A DNA stretch of 64,000 nucleotides from NCBI RefSeq assembly GCF_035942955.1, contig NZ_DASZCQ010000316.1:1-64000 (forward strand), read 5' to 3'. The translations under genes and the position numbers were made by a program. The stretch comes from DASYTH01 sp035942955. GTDB lineage: Bacteria; Actinomycetota; Actinomycetes; Mycobacteriales; Pseudonocardiaceae. Below, one piece after another: positions 1 through 8,451 of the stretch (position 1 is the stretch's first letter; each line of letters begins with the position of its first letter). The notes beneath the pieces are model-generated. The model saw only the letters and a list, made by a program, of their open reading frames with translations, ran no database searches and was not told the DNA's origin.

Positions 1-95
1 CTGGGCGCGCAGCGCGGCGCCGCCGGCGGTTCTCCCGTGGCGATCGTGGCGGCTGTGCCGGGCCTGCCGCGGCCAGGGTCGGCGTTCTTCCCGGG

Positions 96-683
96 TCAGC
101 GGCCGCGGGGCTTGGCGCGTAGGTGGATGCGTTCGCCCTGCTTGCCGAACAGGCTGAGGATCTCGACGGGGCCCTTGCCGGCGCTGCCGAACCAGTGGGG
201 CAGGCGGGTGTCGAACTCGGCCGCCTCGCCGGGGCGCAGGGTGAGATCGTGGTCGGCCAGCAGCAGGCGCAGGCGTCCGGACAGGACGTACAGCCACTCG
301 TAGCCCTCGTGCGTGCGCAGGTCGGGCTCGCTCCGGCCGGCCGGGATGGTGATCTTGAAGGCCTGCGGGGCGCCGGGCTGGCGGGTGAGCGGGACGATGG
401 TGCGCCCGTCGACCTGGCGCGGCGGGATGTGCACGCGCGGGTCGACGACCCGGGGCGCGGCGACCAGCTCGTCGAGCGGAACCTGATGGGCAAGGGCGAT
501 CGGGAGCAGCAGCTCGAGGCTGGGCCGGCGCTGCCCGGATTCCAACCGGGACAGTGTGCTCTTGGAGATGCCGGTGGCCTCGGCCAGCGCGGCCAGTGTG
601 ACCCCGCGCTGCGTGCGCACGCGTTTGAGCCGGGGGCCGATCTGATCGAGGGTGCTGGCAATGAGCGGGTCCACGGCTCCCAT
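96..683 (-). CDS. XRE-family regulator with C-terminal cupin domain
   Basis: 195-residue DNA-binding regulator. Residues about 14-65 form an XRE-type helix-turn-helix (GISKSTLSRLESGQRRPS), and residues about 105-190 form a cupin sensor (HEGYEWLYVLSGRL, then RPGEAAEFDTRLPHWF). Proteins of this build usually repress or activate a divergent neighbour in response to a small ligand. The ATG at 683 is chosen because the helix-turn-helix follows directly and the longer frame upstream has no family resemblance. It is divergent from the flavoprotein at 756 with a perfect palindrome between them, so it probably controls itself and that gene. The ligand is unknown. Confidence 0.9.
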   Translation of the reverse strand: MGAVDPLIASTLDQIGPRLKRVRTQRGVTLAALAEATGISKSTLSRLESGQRRPSLELLLPIALAHQVPLDELVAAPRVVDPRVHIPPRQVDGRTIVPLTRQPGAPQAFKITIPAGRSEPDLRTHEGYEWLYVLSGRLRLLLADHDLTLRPGEAAEFDTRLPHWFGSAGKGPVEILSLFGKQGERIHLRAKPRGR

Positions 684-694
684 CGTCCCAGATT

Positions 695-712
695 CGGCAA
701 CAAATGTTGCCG
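695..712. promoter_or_regulatory. Palindromic operator between XRE regulator and flavoprotein
   Basis: CGGCAACAAATGTTGCCG is a perfect inverted repeat (8-bp arms, 2-bp centre) in the 72-bp gap between the divergent starts. XRE-cupin regulators commonly bind sites of the GGCAAC-n-GTTGCC kind, so this is the probable autoregulatory operator. Seen directly; function inferred. Confidence 0.7.
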
Positions 713-755
713 AGCGTTCGCCAGCCGGGGCAGGCTCGACGGCGGAGGTGATCGT

Positions 756-1670
756 ATGGACTACGACGTGGTGGTGATCGGGGGTGGCGCGGCCGGTCTG
801 TCCGCGGCGCTGGTGCTGGCCAGGGCCCGCCGCAGGGTGGCGGTGATCGACGCCGGGGAGCCGCGCAACGCCCCGGCCGCGCAGATGCACGGTTTCCTGT
901 CCCGGGACGGAATGCGGCCGGCCCACCTGCTCGCGGTGGGCCGCGGTGAGGTGATCGGCTACGGCGGCGACATCGTCCGCGGCCGGGTGCGCCGCATCGA
1001 GCCCGGTTTCGTCGTCCACTCCGGCGGCGCCCCGACGCTGACCGCACGCGCGGTGCTCGTCACCACCGGCCTGCGTGACGAGCTCCCCGACATCCCGGGG
1101 GTGCGCGAACGCTGGGGCACCGATGTCGTGCATTGCCCGTACTGCCACGGCTACGAGGTGCGCGACGCCCCGATCGGCGTGCTGGGCGGCGAGGAACGCG
1201 ACGCGTCCATGCACCAGGTCCTGCTGGTACGGCAGTGGTCGGCCGACGTGATCTTCTTTCCCGGCCGGCTCACCCCGACCGCCGAGGACCGCGAACGCCT
1301 GACCGCACGCGGAATCCGGATCGTCGACGGCGACGTGGCCCGGCTCGTGGTCACCGACGACCGCCTGTCCGCGGTCGAGCTTTCCGACGGCCGGCTGGTG
1401 CCCCGCACGGCGGTGTTCGTCGCCCCCCGCTTCGTCCCCCACGACGACCTGCTGACCGACCTCGGCTGCGCGGTCGACGAGAACGGCTGGGTGTCAACCG
1501 ACCCCGCCGGGGCCACCAGCGTCCCCGGCGTGTGGGCCGCCGGCAACGTCGTCAACCCGCGCGCCCAGGTGATCACCGCGGCCGGCGCCGGCTCCACCGC
1601 CGCCGCCGCGATCAACGGCTACCTGGTTGAGGACGACATCGCCCGGTCTAGGCGACTGGTTCGCACCTGA
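756..1670 (+). CDS. Thioredoxin-reductase-like FAD/NAD(P)H oxidoreductase
   Basis: 304-residue flavoprotein of the thioredoxin reductase-like family. The N-terminal FAD Rossmann motif is VVIGGGAAGLSAA (residues about 5-17), a CPYC redox pair lies at about residues 127-130, an NAD(P) site begins at GVLGG, and the C-terminal FAD motif GVWAAGNV is present. It likely reduces a small disulfide or works as an oxidoreductase of unknown substrate. The ATG at 756 has a GGAGG ribosome site 8 bases upstream. It is divergent from the XRE-cupin regulator. Its 3' end overlaps the convergent ATP-grasp gene by 23 bp. Short proteins of this type are often paired with XRE-cupin regulators in actinobacteria. 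Confidence 0.88.
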   Translation: MDYDVVVIGGGAAGLSAALVLARARRRVAVIDAGEPRNAPAAQMHGFLSRDGMRPAHLLAVGRGEVIGYGGDIVRGRVRRIEPGFVVHSGGAPTLTARAVLVTTGLRDELPDIPGVRERWGTDVVHCPYCHGYEVRDAPIGVLGGEERDASMHQVLLVRQWSADVIFFPGRLTPTAEDRERLTARGIRIVDGDVARLVVTDDRLSAVELSDGRLVPRTAVFVAPRFVPHDDLLTDLGCAVDENGWVSTDPAGATSVPGVWAAGNVVNPRAQVITAAGAGSTAAAAINGYLVEDDIARSRRLVRT

Positions 1671-2877
1671 ACTCCACGGCGGCGGCGAGGTCGGTGGCGA
1701 GCCGTTCGGCTTCGGGGACGGTGTCGGCGCCGACGACGAGGACGCCGGCGCGGTCGAAGGAGTCGCGGAGCGGGCCGATGTGGTGGCCGACGGCGACGTC
1801 GCAGGAGGCGCGCAGGACGGCGGGGTGGGCGGCTGCCTCGCCGAAGCCGGTGATCGAGGTGATCCGGCCGGGCGGCGGGGTGAGGAAGCGGACGGCGGCG
1901 GCGCGGGTGCAGGCGAGCGGGCCGGGCGGCGCGCCGAGCAGGTCGTCGTAGATCAGGCCGTAGAGCTCCAGCCCGGGAATGGCGTGGCCGAGCAGCAGGT
2001 GGATCCAGTCGCCGCCGGGGCGGCCGTGCACCTCGCCGAGCACCGGCCCGTCCGCGGTCCACCACAGCTCCACATGGAACAGACCGAACCGCAAACCCAA
2101 CGCCCGCAGGGCAACGCGGACCTCGCGTTCGATCCGGGCGCGCCGCGGCTCGGGCAGCGGCGCCGGCAGGACGTGGCCGACCTCGACGAAGGCGCCGGGC
2201 CCGAGCACCTTCTTCTCCGTGATGGCCAGCACCACCGGCTGTCCACTGAGGAACACCCCCTCGACGCTGTACTCGGGTCCGTCCACATATTCCTCGATGA
2301 GGAACGGGCCCGGCCGCGGGAGAGCGGCGACCGCCGCGTCGAGCTCGGCGGGATCGCGCACCAGGCTCACCCCGAGGCTGCCCATGGCGTCGCGGGGCTT
2401 GACGATCCACGGGCCGCCGCCGCAGCCGTGGCCGATGAGCTCGGCGGCCTCGGCGGCGCTGCCGCACACGGCGAGGCGCGGTTGGGCGAATCCCGCCTCG
2501 CGCAGCCATTCGCGGCACGCGTCCTTGCTCCGGATCCGCCGGACAACCTCGCCGGAGTTGCCGGGCAGGCCGAGCTCGTCTACGACGTCGGCCACGGCGA
2601 TCTGCGCGTATTCCCGGGGCGACACGACGATGTCCGGAACGTCGCCGGTGTCGCGCAGCTGCTTGGCCCACACCGCGCACCCCGCCGGGTCGGTGAAGTC
2701 CACGGCGCTCACCGTGTCGGCGAGGGCCACCATGCCGGGCGACGCGTCCAACGCCTCCTGCTGGTCGGTGAGGTGGACCCGCAGCCCCCTGGCGTGCGCC
2801 TGCCGGATCGCCTTGCGCGTCAGGTCGACGCCGTGCGGGACCGTTGGCGCGCCACCGAGAATCAGCACCGTGGCCAT
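1648..2877 (-). CDS. ATP-grasp ligase (last gene of putative hydrazine operon)
   Basis: 409-residue ATP-grasp enzyme, expected to activate a carboxylate with ATP and join it to an amine. Visible motifs are the ATP-binding lysine in WIVKPRDAMGSLGVS (about residue 165), FLIEEYVDGPEYSVEG, and the Mg-binding GEVHGRPGGDWI (about 275-290). The ATG at 2877 overlaps the cupin stop as ATGA, so the two are translationally coupled; an in-frame GTG at 2886 is less likely. It is the most downstream gene of the seven-gene operon. It resembles L-amino-acid ligases, so peptide or amide bond formation with a hydrazine acid is my inference. The true substrates are unknown. Confidence 0.88.
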   Translation of the reverse strand: MATVLILGGAPTVPHGVDLTRKAIRQAHARGLRVHLTDQQEALDASPGMVALADTVSAVDFTDPAGCAVWAKQLRDTGDVPDIVVSPREYAQIAVADVVDELGLPGNSGEVVRRIRSKDACREWLREAGFAQPRLAVCGSAAEAAELIGHGCGGGPWIVKPRDAMGSLGVSLVRDPAELDAAVAALPRPGPFLIEEYVDGPEYSVEGVFLSGQPVVLAITEKKVLGPGAFVEVGHVLPAPLPEPRRARIEREVRVALRALGLRFGLFHVELWWTADGPVLGEVHGRPGGDWIHLLLGHAIPGLELYGLIYDDLLGAPPGPLACTRAAAVRFLTPPPGRITSITGFGEAAAHPAVLRASCDVAVGHHIGPLRDSFDRAGVLVVGADTVPEAERLATDLAAAVEFRCEPVA

Positions 2878-3209
2878 CACGGCCACCAGACCGAGAACAC
2901 GGTCAGGTCGGTGGTGCCGTCGTTGATTGCCTCGTGGGAGGTGTGCGGGACGATGTAGACGGCCTGGCCGCCACGGATGTCCATGGCGCCCGAGCCGAGG
3001 TTCAGCCGCGCCTGCCCGCCGGCGACGAACCAGATCTCGTGCACGGCATGGCTCTCCTCTGGCGAGCGGCCGCCCGGCGGGACGCTCCAGTAGGACGCCT
3101 TGAACGGCACGCCCGGCAGCGGGTACTCGCGCAGCGTGCCACCCTCCGGGCCGAGCGCGCCGACGTCGCCGCCAAGCAATCCCCCGCGGGGCAACGGGTT
3201 CTCCGGCAT
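2877..3209 (-). CDS. Small cupin protein, partner of MetRS-like enzyme (hydrazine synthase cupin part)
   Basis: 110-residue single-domain cupin: YWSVPPGGRSPEESHAVHEIW and GGQAVYIVPHTSHEAIND supply His/Glu metal ligands typical of the fold. The start at 3209 lies 5 bp after the MetRS-like stop. In characterised amino-acid hydrazine synthetases (for example Spb40 of s56-p1 biosynthesis) a cupin and a MetRS-like domain are fused and together form the N-N bond from an N-hydroxylated amino acid and a second amino acid. Here the two parts are separate frames in the same order of transcription. A single-base shift would fuse them, so a natural split, a frameshift or a sequence error are all possible. 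Confidence 0.85.
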   Translation of the reverse strand: MPENPLPRGGLLGGDVGALGPEGGTLREYPLPGVPFKASYWSVPPGGRSPEESHAVHEIWFVAGGQARLNLGSGAMDIRGGQAVYIVPHTSHEAINDGTTDLTVFSVWWP

Positions 3210-3214
3210 GATGC

Positions 3215-4819
3215 TCAATCCTCCGTCTCCGGGATCAGATCCGACACGCGCGCGGTCGGCACGTCGGGAATCGGCTCGTACACGGTGGAATCGGGGACGC
3301 TGCCGTGCTCGAAGCCGTCCAGCACGGGATCGAAGCCGGCGCCGAGGCACTGCCACAGGTGCCGCGCCCAGCGCGGCATGAACGGGCAGGCCAGCAGGGC
3401 CATGGTCTTCAGCCACCAGAACGGATGGCTGCGCGCCAGCCCGGCCTCGCCTGCGGCCAGCCAGGTCTCGACGACGCGCTGGGCGAGGCCGAGATCGGTG
3501 TGCGGCGGCCGGAACGCGCTCGTCTGTCCGATGAGGACCTCGCTGATCCGCCGCGTCATCGTCGGCTCGAGCGAACCCGGCAGCCTGCCGTGGGCCCTTG
3601 CGAGGGCATCCCGGACGAGCGGGCACAGCCGGCCCCGCAGGGTCTCGGCGACGTACCGGGCGAACCGCTCGGGACGGAAGTCGGTCTCCCGGCGCGCCGG
3701 CGCGATCTTCGCCAGGTACATCCGCAGCGGATCGACGGGCAGGCCGGCGTCGAGGTAGTCGCCGCCCCAGATGACATGCCGCCGGCTCGTCGAGAACTTC
3801 GAGCCGTTGAGCCGAAGAAACTCGTTCACCACGTAGTAGTCGTACGGCCGCCAGTCGAGCTCGTCGTCGCAGTAGGCGAACTGGACACCCCAGGCGAGCA
3901 CGTTGTCCAGCCCGCACGTCGCGACCGTCCTAACGGAACTGTCCCGGCCGAACGGACTGCCGATGCCGGCAGTGGTGCCGTAGACCTCGGCGACCAACGT
4001 CATGGCGGCGTACCAGACCGGGCCGTACGTGTTGTACACCACCTCCGGCTCGAGCCGGCGGACCCGGTACGGGATGCCCCAACCGTTCGGCTGGGTGAGC
4101 CGCACCTCCCGGCCGTTGAGCTCGCAGAAGCGGTCGAAGAGCTCCTGATACGGCGCGGGATAGCGGCGGGCGGCCTCGGCGCCGCCGAACTGCGGGGCGG
4201 CGCTGAGGAACGCGGTGGTGACCGGGGCCAGCTCGACGTCGTCGTCGGCGTCCAGCCGGGGCCGGATGCCCACGAGGTCGGCTGGGCCGAACCACACTCC
4301 GCAGGCCTCGCACGAGGATCCGCCCGCCGGAGCGTCGCAGGCGGGGCAGTGGCCGAGGCTGAACGGGCCGACGAGGAACCGGCCGGACCGGCGGGAGCGC
4401 GGCAGCTTCTCCTGCTCGTAGCGAACCCGGCCGGCCGCCTCAAGATGCGCGACGAGCTCGTGCGTGCGGCGGTGCACCTCGTCGCGCCACGGCTGCTCGT
4501 GCAGATCCAGCAGGATCTCCTGCCGGATGTCGAAGCCGGCCAGCGTGCGCACCGCGTCCCGGTGGAAGTGCTGGGCCAGCTCGACCGGATCGCGGCCGTC
4601 CCGGTCGGCGGCGAGCAGGACGTACGGTTCGTACGAGTCCACCGCCGACACCTGGCGCACGTCGTGGCCGGTGGCGGTGAGATGCCGGGCGAGCGCGTCG
4701 GCGCCGAGGAACGGGCCGGCCAGATGCCCGAGGTGCAGCGGGCCGTTGGGTGTCGGGTATCCGGCGGTGATCATCCACCGGTGTGCGGGGCCGGGCCGGA
4801 CGATCTCTCGCAACGACAT
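3215..4819 (-). CDS. Methionyl-tRNA-synthetase-like enzyme (putative hydrazine synthase)
   Basis: 534-residue class I tRNA-synthetase paralogue. It has the HIGH signature as HLGH (residues 29-32), a zinc knuckle CPACDAPAGGSSCEACG (about 158-174) and a KMSKS-like KFSTS loop (about 340). ATP-dependent amino-acid activation is therefore probably retained. The protein stops soon after the helical domain and sits in a biosynthetic operon with a cupin, N-hydroxylase and DAO-like gene, so it is unlikely to be the housekeeping MetRS. By analogy to Spb40, ForJ and PyrN-type enzymes it should activate an N-hydroxylated amino acid and, with the cupin, create an N-N bond. A self-resistance synthetase is the main alternative. 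It starts 21 bp after the upstream ATP-grasp stop. Confidence 0.87.
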   Translation of the reverse strand: MSLREIVRPGPAHRWMITAGYPTPNGPLHLGHLAGPFLGADALARHLTATGHDVRQVSAVDSYEPYVLLAADRDGRDPVELAQHFHRDAVRTLAGFDIRQEILLDLHEQPWRDEVHRRTHELVAHLEAAGRVRYEQEKLPRSRRSGRFLVGPFSLGHCPACDAPAGGSSCEACGVWFGPADLVGIRPRLDADDDVELAPVTTAFLSAAPQFGGAEAARRYPAPYQELFDRFCELNGREVRLTQPNGWGIPYRVRRLEPEVVYNTYGPVWYAAMTLVAEVYGTTAGIGSPFGRDSSVRTVATCGLDNVLAWGVQFAYCDDELDWRPYDYYVVNEFLRLNGSKFSTSRRHVIWGGDYLDAGLPVDPLRMYLAKIAPARRETDFRPERFARYVAETLRGRLCPLVRDALARAHGRLPGSLEPTMTRRISEVLIGQTSAFRPPHTDLGLAQRVVETWLAAGEAGLARSHPFWWLKTMALLACPFMPRWARHLWQCLGAGFDPVLDGFEHGSVPDSTVYEPIPDVPTARVSDLIPETED

Positions 4820-4840
4820 CGACTGTCCTTTCGCGATTGG

Positions 4841-6085
4841 TCAGCGAATGACCGGCGCCAGGGTCTTGGTGAGCGTGTCCAGCCGGTGCACCAGCTCGGC
4901 CCTGGTGGCGGCGCGGGCGATGACCGAACCGAGCACGCAGCCGGTGTAGTCCTCGGGCGGCGGGGCGACGTGCTCGCCGATGGCCCGCTCGAGGACGATG
5001 TGCTCGACGCCGGGTGTGGCGTTGGCCTCGGCCAGCCCGGCGAACCCCTCGAACACGCCCGCGTCCGGGGTGACGATCTTCTTGACGCCGGCGTGGAACA
5101 CCGGCTCGCCGGCCGCGACCGGCGCCGCTCCGGTGGCCACCCGGATCGCGTTCTCGTGGAAGCTCTGGCCGGTCGCGAGCGGCACGAGGTGCGAGGTGAT
5201 GTAGTCGCCGCCGCCGCGGGCCGCCGCCTCGATGAGCTTGGCCCGCCCTTTGTCCACTTTGCACTCGAGGTGGAAGACGCAGTCGTCGAGCCCGAAGACC
5301 TTGATCACCTGACTGGTCAGCGCGAGCACGGCTTCCCGCTCGGGTTCGCCGAGCGCCGTCGGGAAGACGTGGCCGACCTCGGTGTGGAACGGCGGCAGGG
5401 TCTCCTTGTCGGTGATGCCGGCGACGGTGACCTCCTCGTTCCGGACGTAACCCTCCACGCTGTGCTCGGTGCCGGTCAGGAACTCCTCGTAGATGAGCTG
5501 GCTGACGCCGCGGCCGAAGATCGGGTTGACGGTCGGCCGGATGTGCTGGGTCAGCGTGTCGAACGCGCGCAGCAGGTCGTCGGCGTTGTGCAGCTCGAAG
5601 ATCGCGATGCTGCCGGCGGCCACGGTCGGCTTGAGGATGGCCGGATAGCCGATGTCCGCGGCCGCGGCCTCCGCCTCCACCCAGGTGCCCACGTGCCGGA
5701 AGCGCGGGACGAGCTCGGGGTGCGCGCTCATCGCCTGCCGCATGCGGTACTTGTTGCGGGCGATGCGCGCCGCTTCCGGCGGCGGTCCCGGCAGGCCGAG
5801 CTCCTCGGCGAGCAGCGCGACGGTGTTCACGTCGCGGTCGCTCCAGGTCAGCACGCCGTCGACGCGGTGGGCGCGGGCCAGCCGACGGCCGGCGGCCAGC
5901 GCCGCGCCGACGTCGTAGGTGTCCACGACCACCTGCTCGCGCACCACGTCCCTCGGCACGTCCAGCGCCGGCTGGTCGGTCACCAGCAGTACCCGGTAGC
6001 CGAGGCGGTGGGCCGCGAACAGCGTGGGTTGGTGCTCGACCCGGCTCGGCCGCAGGTTGTAGTAGATCAGGCTGGGCTGGGACAT
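4841..6085 (-). CDS. ATP-grasp ligase (second in hydrazine operon)
   Basis: 414-residue ATP-grasp protein. It has the ATP lysine in AILKPTVAAGSIAIFE, the hinge LIYEEFLTGTEHSVEGYV, and the metal/phosphate loop KLIEAAARGGGDYI near residue 285. It belongs broadly to the L-amino-acid ligase/carboxylate-amine ligase type. The ATG at 6085 overlaps the MFS stop (ATGA). It differs clearly from the other ATP-grasp gene of the operon, which suggests two successive ligations, for example attaching two amino acids to a hydrazine acid. Substrates cannot be deduced from the sequence. Confidence 0.88.
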   Translation of the reverse strand: MSQPSLIYYNLRPSRVEHQPTLFAAHRLGYRVLLVTDQPALDVPRDVVREQVVVDTYDVGAALAAGRRLARAHRVDGVLTWSDRDVNTVALLAEELGLPGPPPEAARIARNKYRMRQAMSAHPELVPRFRHVGTWVEAEAAAADIGYPAILKPTVAAGSIAIFELHNADDLLRAFDTLTQHIRPTVNPIFGRGVSQLIYEEFLTGTEHSVEGYVRNEEVTVAGITDKETLPPFHTEVGHVFPTALGEPEREAVLALTSQVIKVFGLDDCVFHLECKVDKGRAKLIEAAARGGGDYITSHLVPLATGQSFHENAIRVATGAAPVAAGEPVFHAGVKKIVTPDAGVFEGFAGLAEANATPGVEHIVLERAIGEHVAPPPEDYTGCVLGSVIARAATRAELVHRLDTLTKTLAPVIR

Positions 6086-7335
6086 CAGGCCTCGTTTCTG
6101 ACGGATGCGCGCAACGGCAAGGCAAGGAGGGCGACCGCGGCGAGACCGCACGCGGCCAGCGACAGCCAGTAGAGCCGGGCGCCGCCGTGGTTGAGCAGGA
6201 CGAGGAAGATGCTGCCGCCGCAGAAGGATCCGGCCGCCTCCCCCACCGTCCAGCAGGCCTGCCGAAGGTTGAACGCCTCGATCGGTGAGCCGGTTGGCAG
6301 CTCGGCGAACGCCGTGCTGACCATCGGGGTGAAGATGGTCTCGGCCACCGAGAAGATTGCCACGGCCAGGAATGCGGCGCCCACCAAGGGAATGCCGGCG
6401 CCGAGCAGCACCATCGAGACCGAGAACAGGGCGATGCCGGCGTACAGCAGGCTCGCCGGTGTCACGCCCCGGTCCAGCAACCGCGCCACCACCGCGGAGA
6501 CCGGGACCTGCAGCAGGACGATGATCACCGCGTTGGCGACGAAGTAGCTGCCCCGCAGCGGGGCCGACGACACCTCGTGGGAGATCAGCAGCGCGAACGC
6601 CGAGAAGAACTGGGCGTACAGCCCGCTGCCGGCCGCGCTGGCGATGAGCACGCGCCGGTGGTCGCGGTCCCGGAGGAGCCGGGCCACCGTCGAGCGGCCC
6701 ACCGGCCACCGGCCCGGTCCGGGGGCCGGCCTGATCCGGCCGGGAAGCACCAGCCGGACGATCACCGCGGCGGCCGTGTAGAACGCGGCGACGATGCCGA
6801 ACAGCAGGCGGCTGTGCCCGCCGGCGACCAGGGTGAGCGCGGCGAACGGGGCCAGCGCCGCCGCGATGTTGACCGCGATCTGCTGCGCGGAGAAGACCCG
6901 GTTGCGGTCCGCGCTGCTGGGGATCAGGTGCGCGGTGATGGCCCGGCACAGCAGCACGTTGACGCTCGTGCCGAGGCCGGCGAGCAGCAGCAGCGCGATC
7001 AGCAGCGGCGCCGAGGCGACGTACGGCAGCACCGCGAACATCGCGGCGGCCAGCAGCAGCCCGGTCACCATCGCGTGCACGTAGCTGATCCGGGACAGCC
7101 AGCGGGAGACCAACAGGCAGGAGACGCCCACCGCGCCGACGTAGCCGAACAGGGCCGTCCCGACCACGGCCGGCGACGCCCCGGGCACCTGGGCGACCAG
7201 CACCACCGCGAGCACCGGCAGGACACCGAAGTGACCGAGGTGCTGCAGCAGGTATCCGGCCGCCACCCGAGCCGGGAAGGTGCGCAGGGTCGCCCGCGGC
7301 ACCGCCGGTTCGCCGCGCTCGGAGACGGTGACCAT
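6085..7335 (-). CDS. MFS transporter, probable product exporter
   Basis: 416-residue integral membrane protein with about twelve hydrophobic segments and a cytoplasmic central loop (residues about 195-225) rich in Arg and Pro. It fits the major facilitator superfamily. Its start overlaps the DAO-like stop (ATGA) and its stop overlaps the next ATP-grasp start, so it is embedded in the biosynthetic operon. This makes export of the operon product, and self-protection, the most likely role. Direction and substrate are inference. Confidence 0.9.
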   Translation of the reverse strand: MVTVSERGEPAVPRATLRTFPARVAAGYLLQHLGHFGVLPVLAVVLVAQVPGASPAVVGTALFGYVGAVGVSCLLVSRWLSRISYVHAMVTGLLLAAAMFAVLPYVASAPLLIALLLLAGLGTSVNVLLCRAITAHLIPSSADRNRVFSAQQIAVNIAAALAPFAALTLVAGGHSRLLFGIVAAFYTAAAVIVRLVLPGRIRPAPGPGRWPVGRSTVARLLRDRDHRRVLIASAAGSGLYAQFFSAFALLISHEVSSAPLRGSYFVANAVIIVLLQVPVSAVVARLLDRGVTPASLLYAGIALFSVSMVLLGAGIPLVGAAFLAVAIFSVAETIFTPMVSTAFAELPTGSPIEAFNLRQACWTVGEAAGSFCGGSIFLVLLNHGGARLYWLSLAACGLAAVALLALPLRASVRNEA

Positions 7336-8426
7336 CAGGCCGCGACCTCCGCATCGGTCAGCAGCCGCACCGCCTCGGTGGCCAGCGCCGGCCCTAGCCG
7401 CAGGCCGCTGCCGGAGCCGCCGGCGACGACGACCAGCGGGCCGCCCCGCTCGCGGCGCACGATCGGCACCCGGTTCGGCGCGTACCCGTCATAGGCCACC
7501 CGCCCGCCGACCACGTGCTCGGCGAGCCCCCGGCAGCGCCGCTCGAGCGACTCCCGGCCGAGGTCGATGTCCTTCTGGCTCGGGATGACCGGCGCCGGGC
7601 CGGCGCCGGGTGACAGCCACTCGTCGCGGTAGAAGCTGACGAAGATCGAGTTGTTCGCCGGGTCGGGCGTCATGAACAGGTCGTCGTCGACGAACTCGAC
7701 CATCGGTGAGCCGGGCGGGGCCGGCACCGAGCAGTGCAGCCCGACCACCCGCTTGGCCCGGATGTCCAGCTCCGGCGACACCACGCCGAGCGGCGCCGCC
7801 GCGTCGGCGAACCAGGCGCCGATCGCCAGCACGACCCGCGCCGCGGTGGTCACCACGCCCGCCGCGGTCAGCAGCTCGTACCCGTCGCGGACCCGGCGCA
7901 CCGAGACCACCTCCGTGCCGATCCAGGCGCGCACCGCGGGCTGGGCCATCAGGCACCCCCACATCGCGCTGACGAACGGCTCGGCGTGGATCCGGTAGGT
8001 GCCCGTGCAGCGCAGCACGACCTCGCCCGGCTGGACCCGGATGTCCGGGCACACCCGCTCGAGCTCGGAGACGTCCACCCGGGTCAGGGATCCGGGCAGC
8101 GCGCGGTCGCCGAGGCGGCCGACGCTCTCCTCGCCGGCGACGACGAACGAGGACATCTTCTCGATCACCCGACCCGATTCCGCCTGCACGAGGCCGAACC
8201 ATCGCCGCAGCACCGCGGTCGCCTGCCTGATCATGGCCGGGTGCCCGGGGGTCGGGCCGAACGGAACGGCCATGCCGGCCGACCACCGGGTGGCGCCGCC
8301 ACCCGGAAGATCCCGGTCAACGACCAGGATCGACCAGTCCGGCCGGGATTCCACGGCGGCGAGCGCGGTGCACAGTCCCAGCGCGCCGGCGCCGACCACG
8401 ACCAAGTCGAATTCTGACGTCCTCAT
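7335..8426 (-). CDS. FAD-dependent D-amino-acid-oxidase-like oxidoreductase
   Basis: 363-residue DAO-superfamily flavoenzyme. The N-terminal dinucleotide fold is LVVVGAGALGLCTALAA (residues about 8-24), the sugar-phosphate contact is GGATRWSAGMAVPFG, and the C-terminal FAD-binding segment is VVAGGSGSGLRLGPALA. In hydrazine pathways of the s56-p1/formycin type, a DAO-like enzyme oxidatively releases the hydrazino acid from the lysine-derived N-N adduct. That role fits here, next to an N-hydroxylase and a MetRS-like/cupin pair. The start codon ATG at 8426 lies 25 bp after the monooxygenase stop. A simple amine or amino-acid oxidase cannot be excluded. Confidence 0.87.
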   Translation of the reverse strand: MRTSEFDLVVVGAGALGLCTALAAVESRPDWSILVVDRDLPGGGATRWSAGMAVPFGPTPGHPAMIRQATAVLRRWFGLVQAESGRVIEKMSSFVVAGEESVGRLGDRALPGSLTRVDVSELERVCPDIRVQPGEVVLRCTGTYRIHAEPFVSAMWGCLMAQPAVRAWIGTEVVSVRRVRDGYELLTAAGVVTTAARVVLAIGAWFADAAAPLGVVSPELDIRAKRVVGLHCSVPAPPGSPMVEFVDDDLFMTPDPANNSIFVSFYRDEWLSPGAGPAPVIPSQKDIDLGRESLERRCRGLAEHVVGGRVAYDGYAPNRVPIVRRERGGPLVVVAGGSGSGLRLGPALATEAVRLLTDAEVAA

Positions 8427-8451
8427 CTGGCCTTCTTCGTCCGATCGGGAA

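Noticed and set aside
1..95. Possible end of a gene at the left window edge
   Set aside because: Fewer than 100 bases, no frame with recognisable protein similarity.
3215..4819. Housekeeping methionyl-tRNA synthetase
   Set aside because: Short C-terminus, divergent KFSTS loop and placement inside a biosynthetic operon beside a cupin, N-hydroxylase and DAO-like gene.
3305..6172. 955-codon open frame on the plus strand
   Set aside because: Antisense to the MetRS-like and ATP-grasp genes; composition is that of a GC-rich shadow frame (Arg/Gly/Ala/His-rich, no domain).
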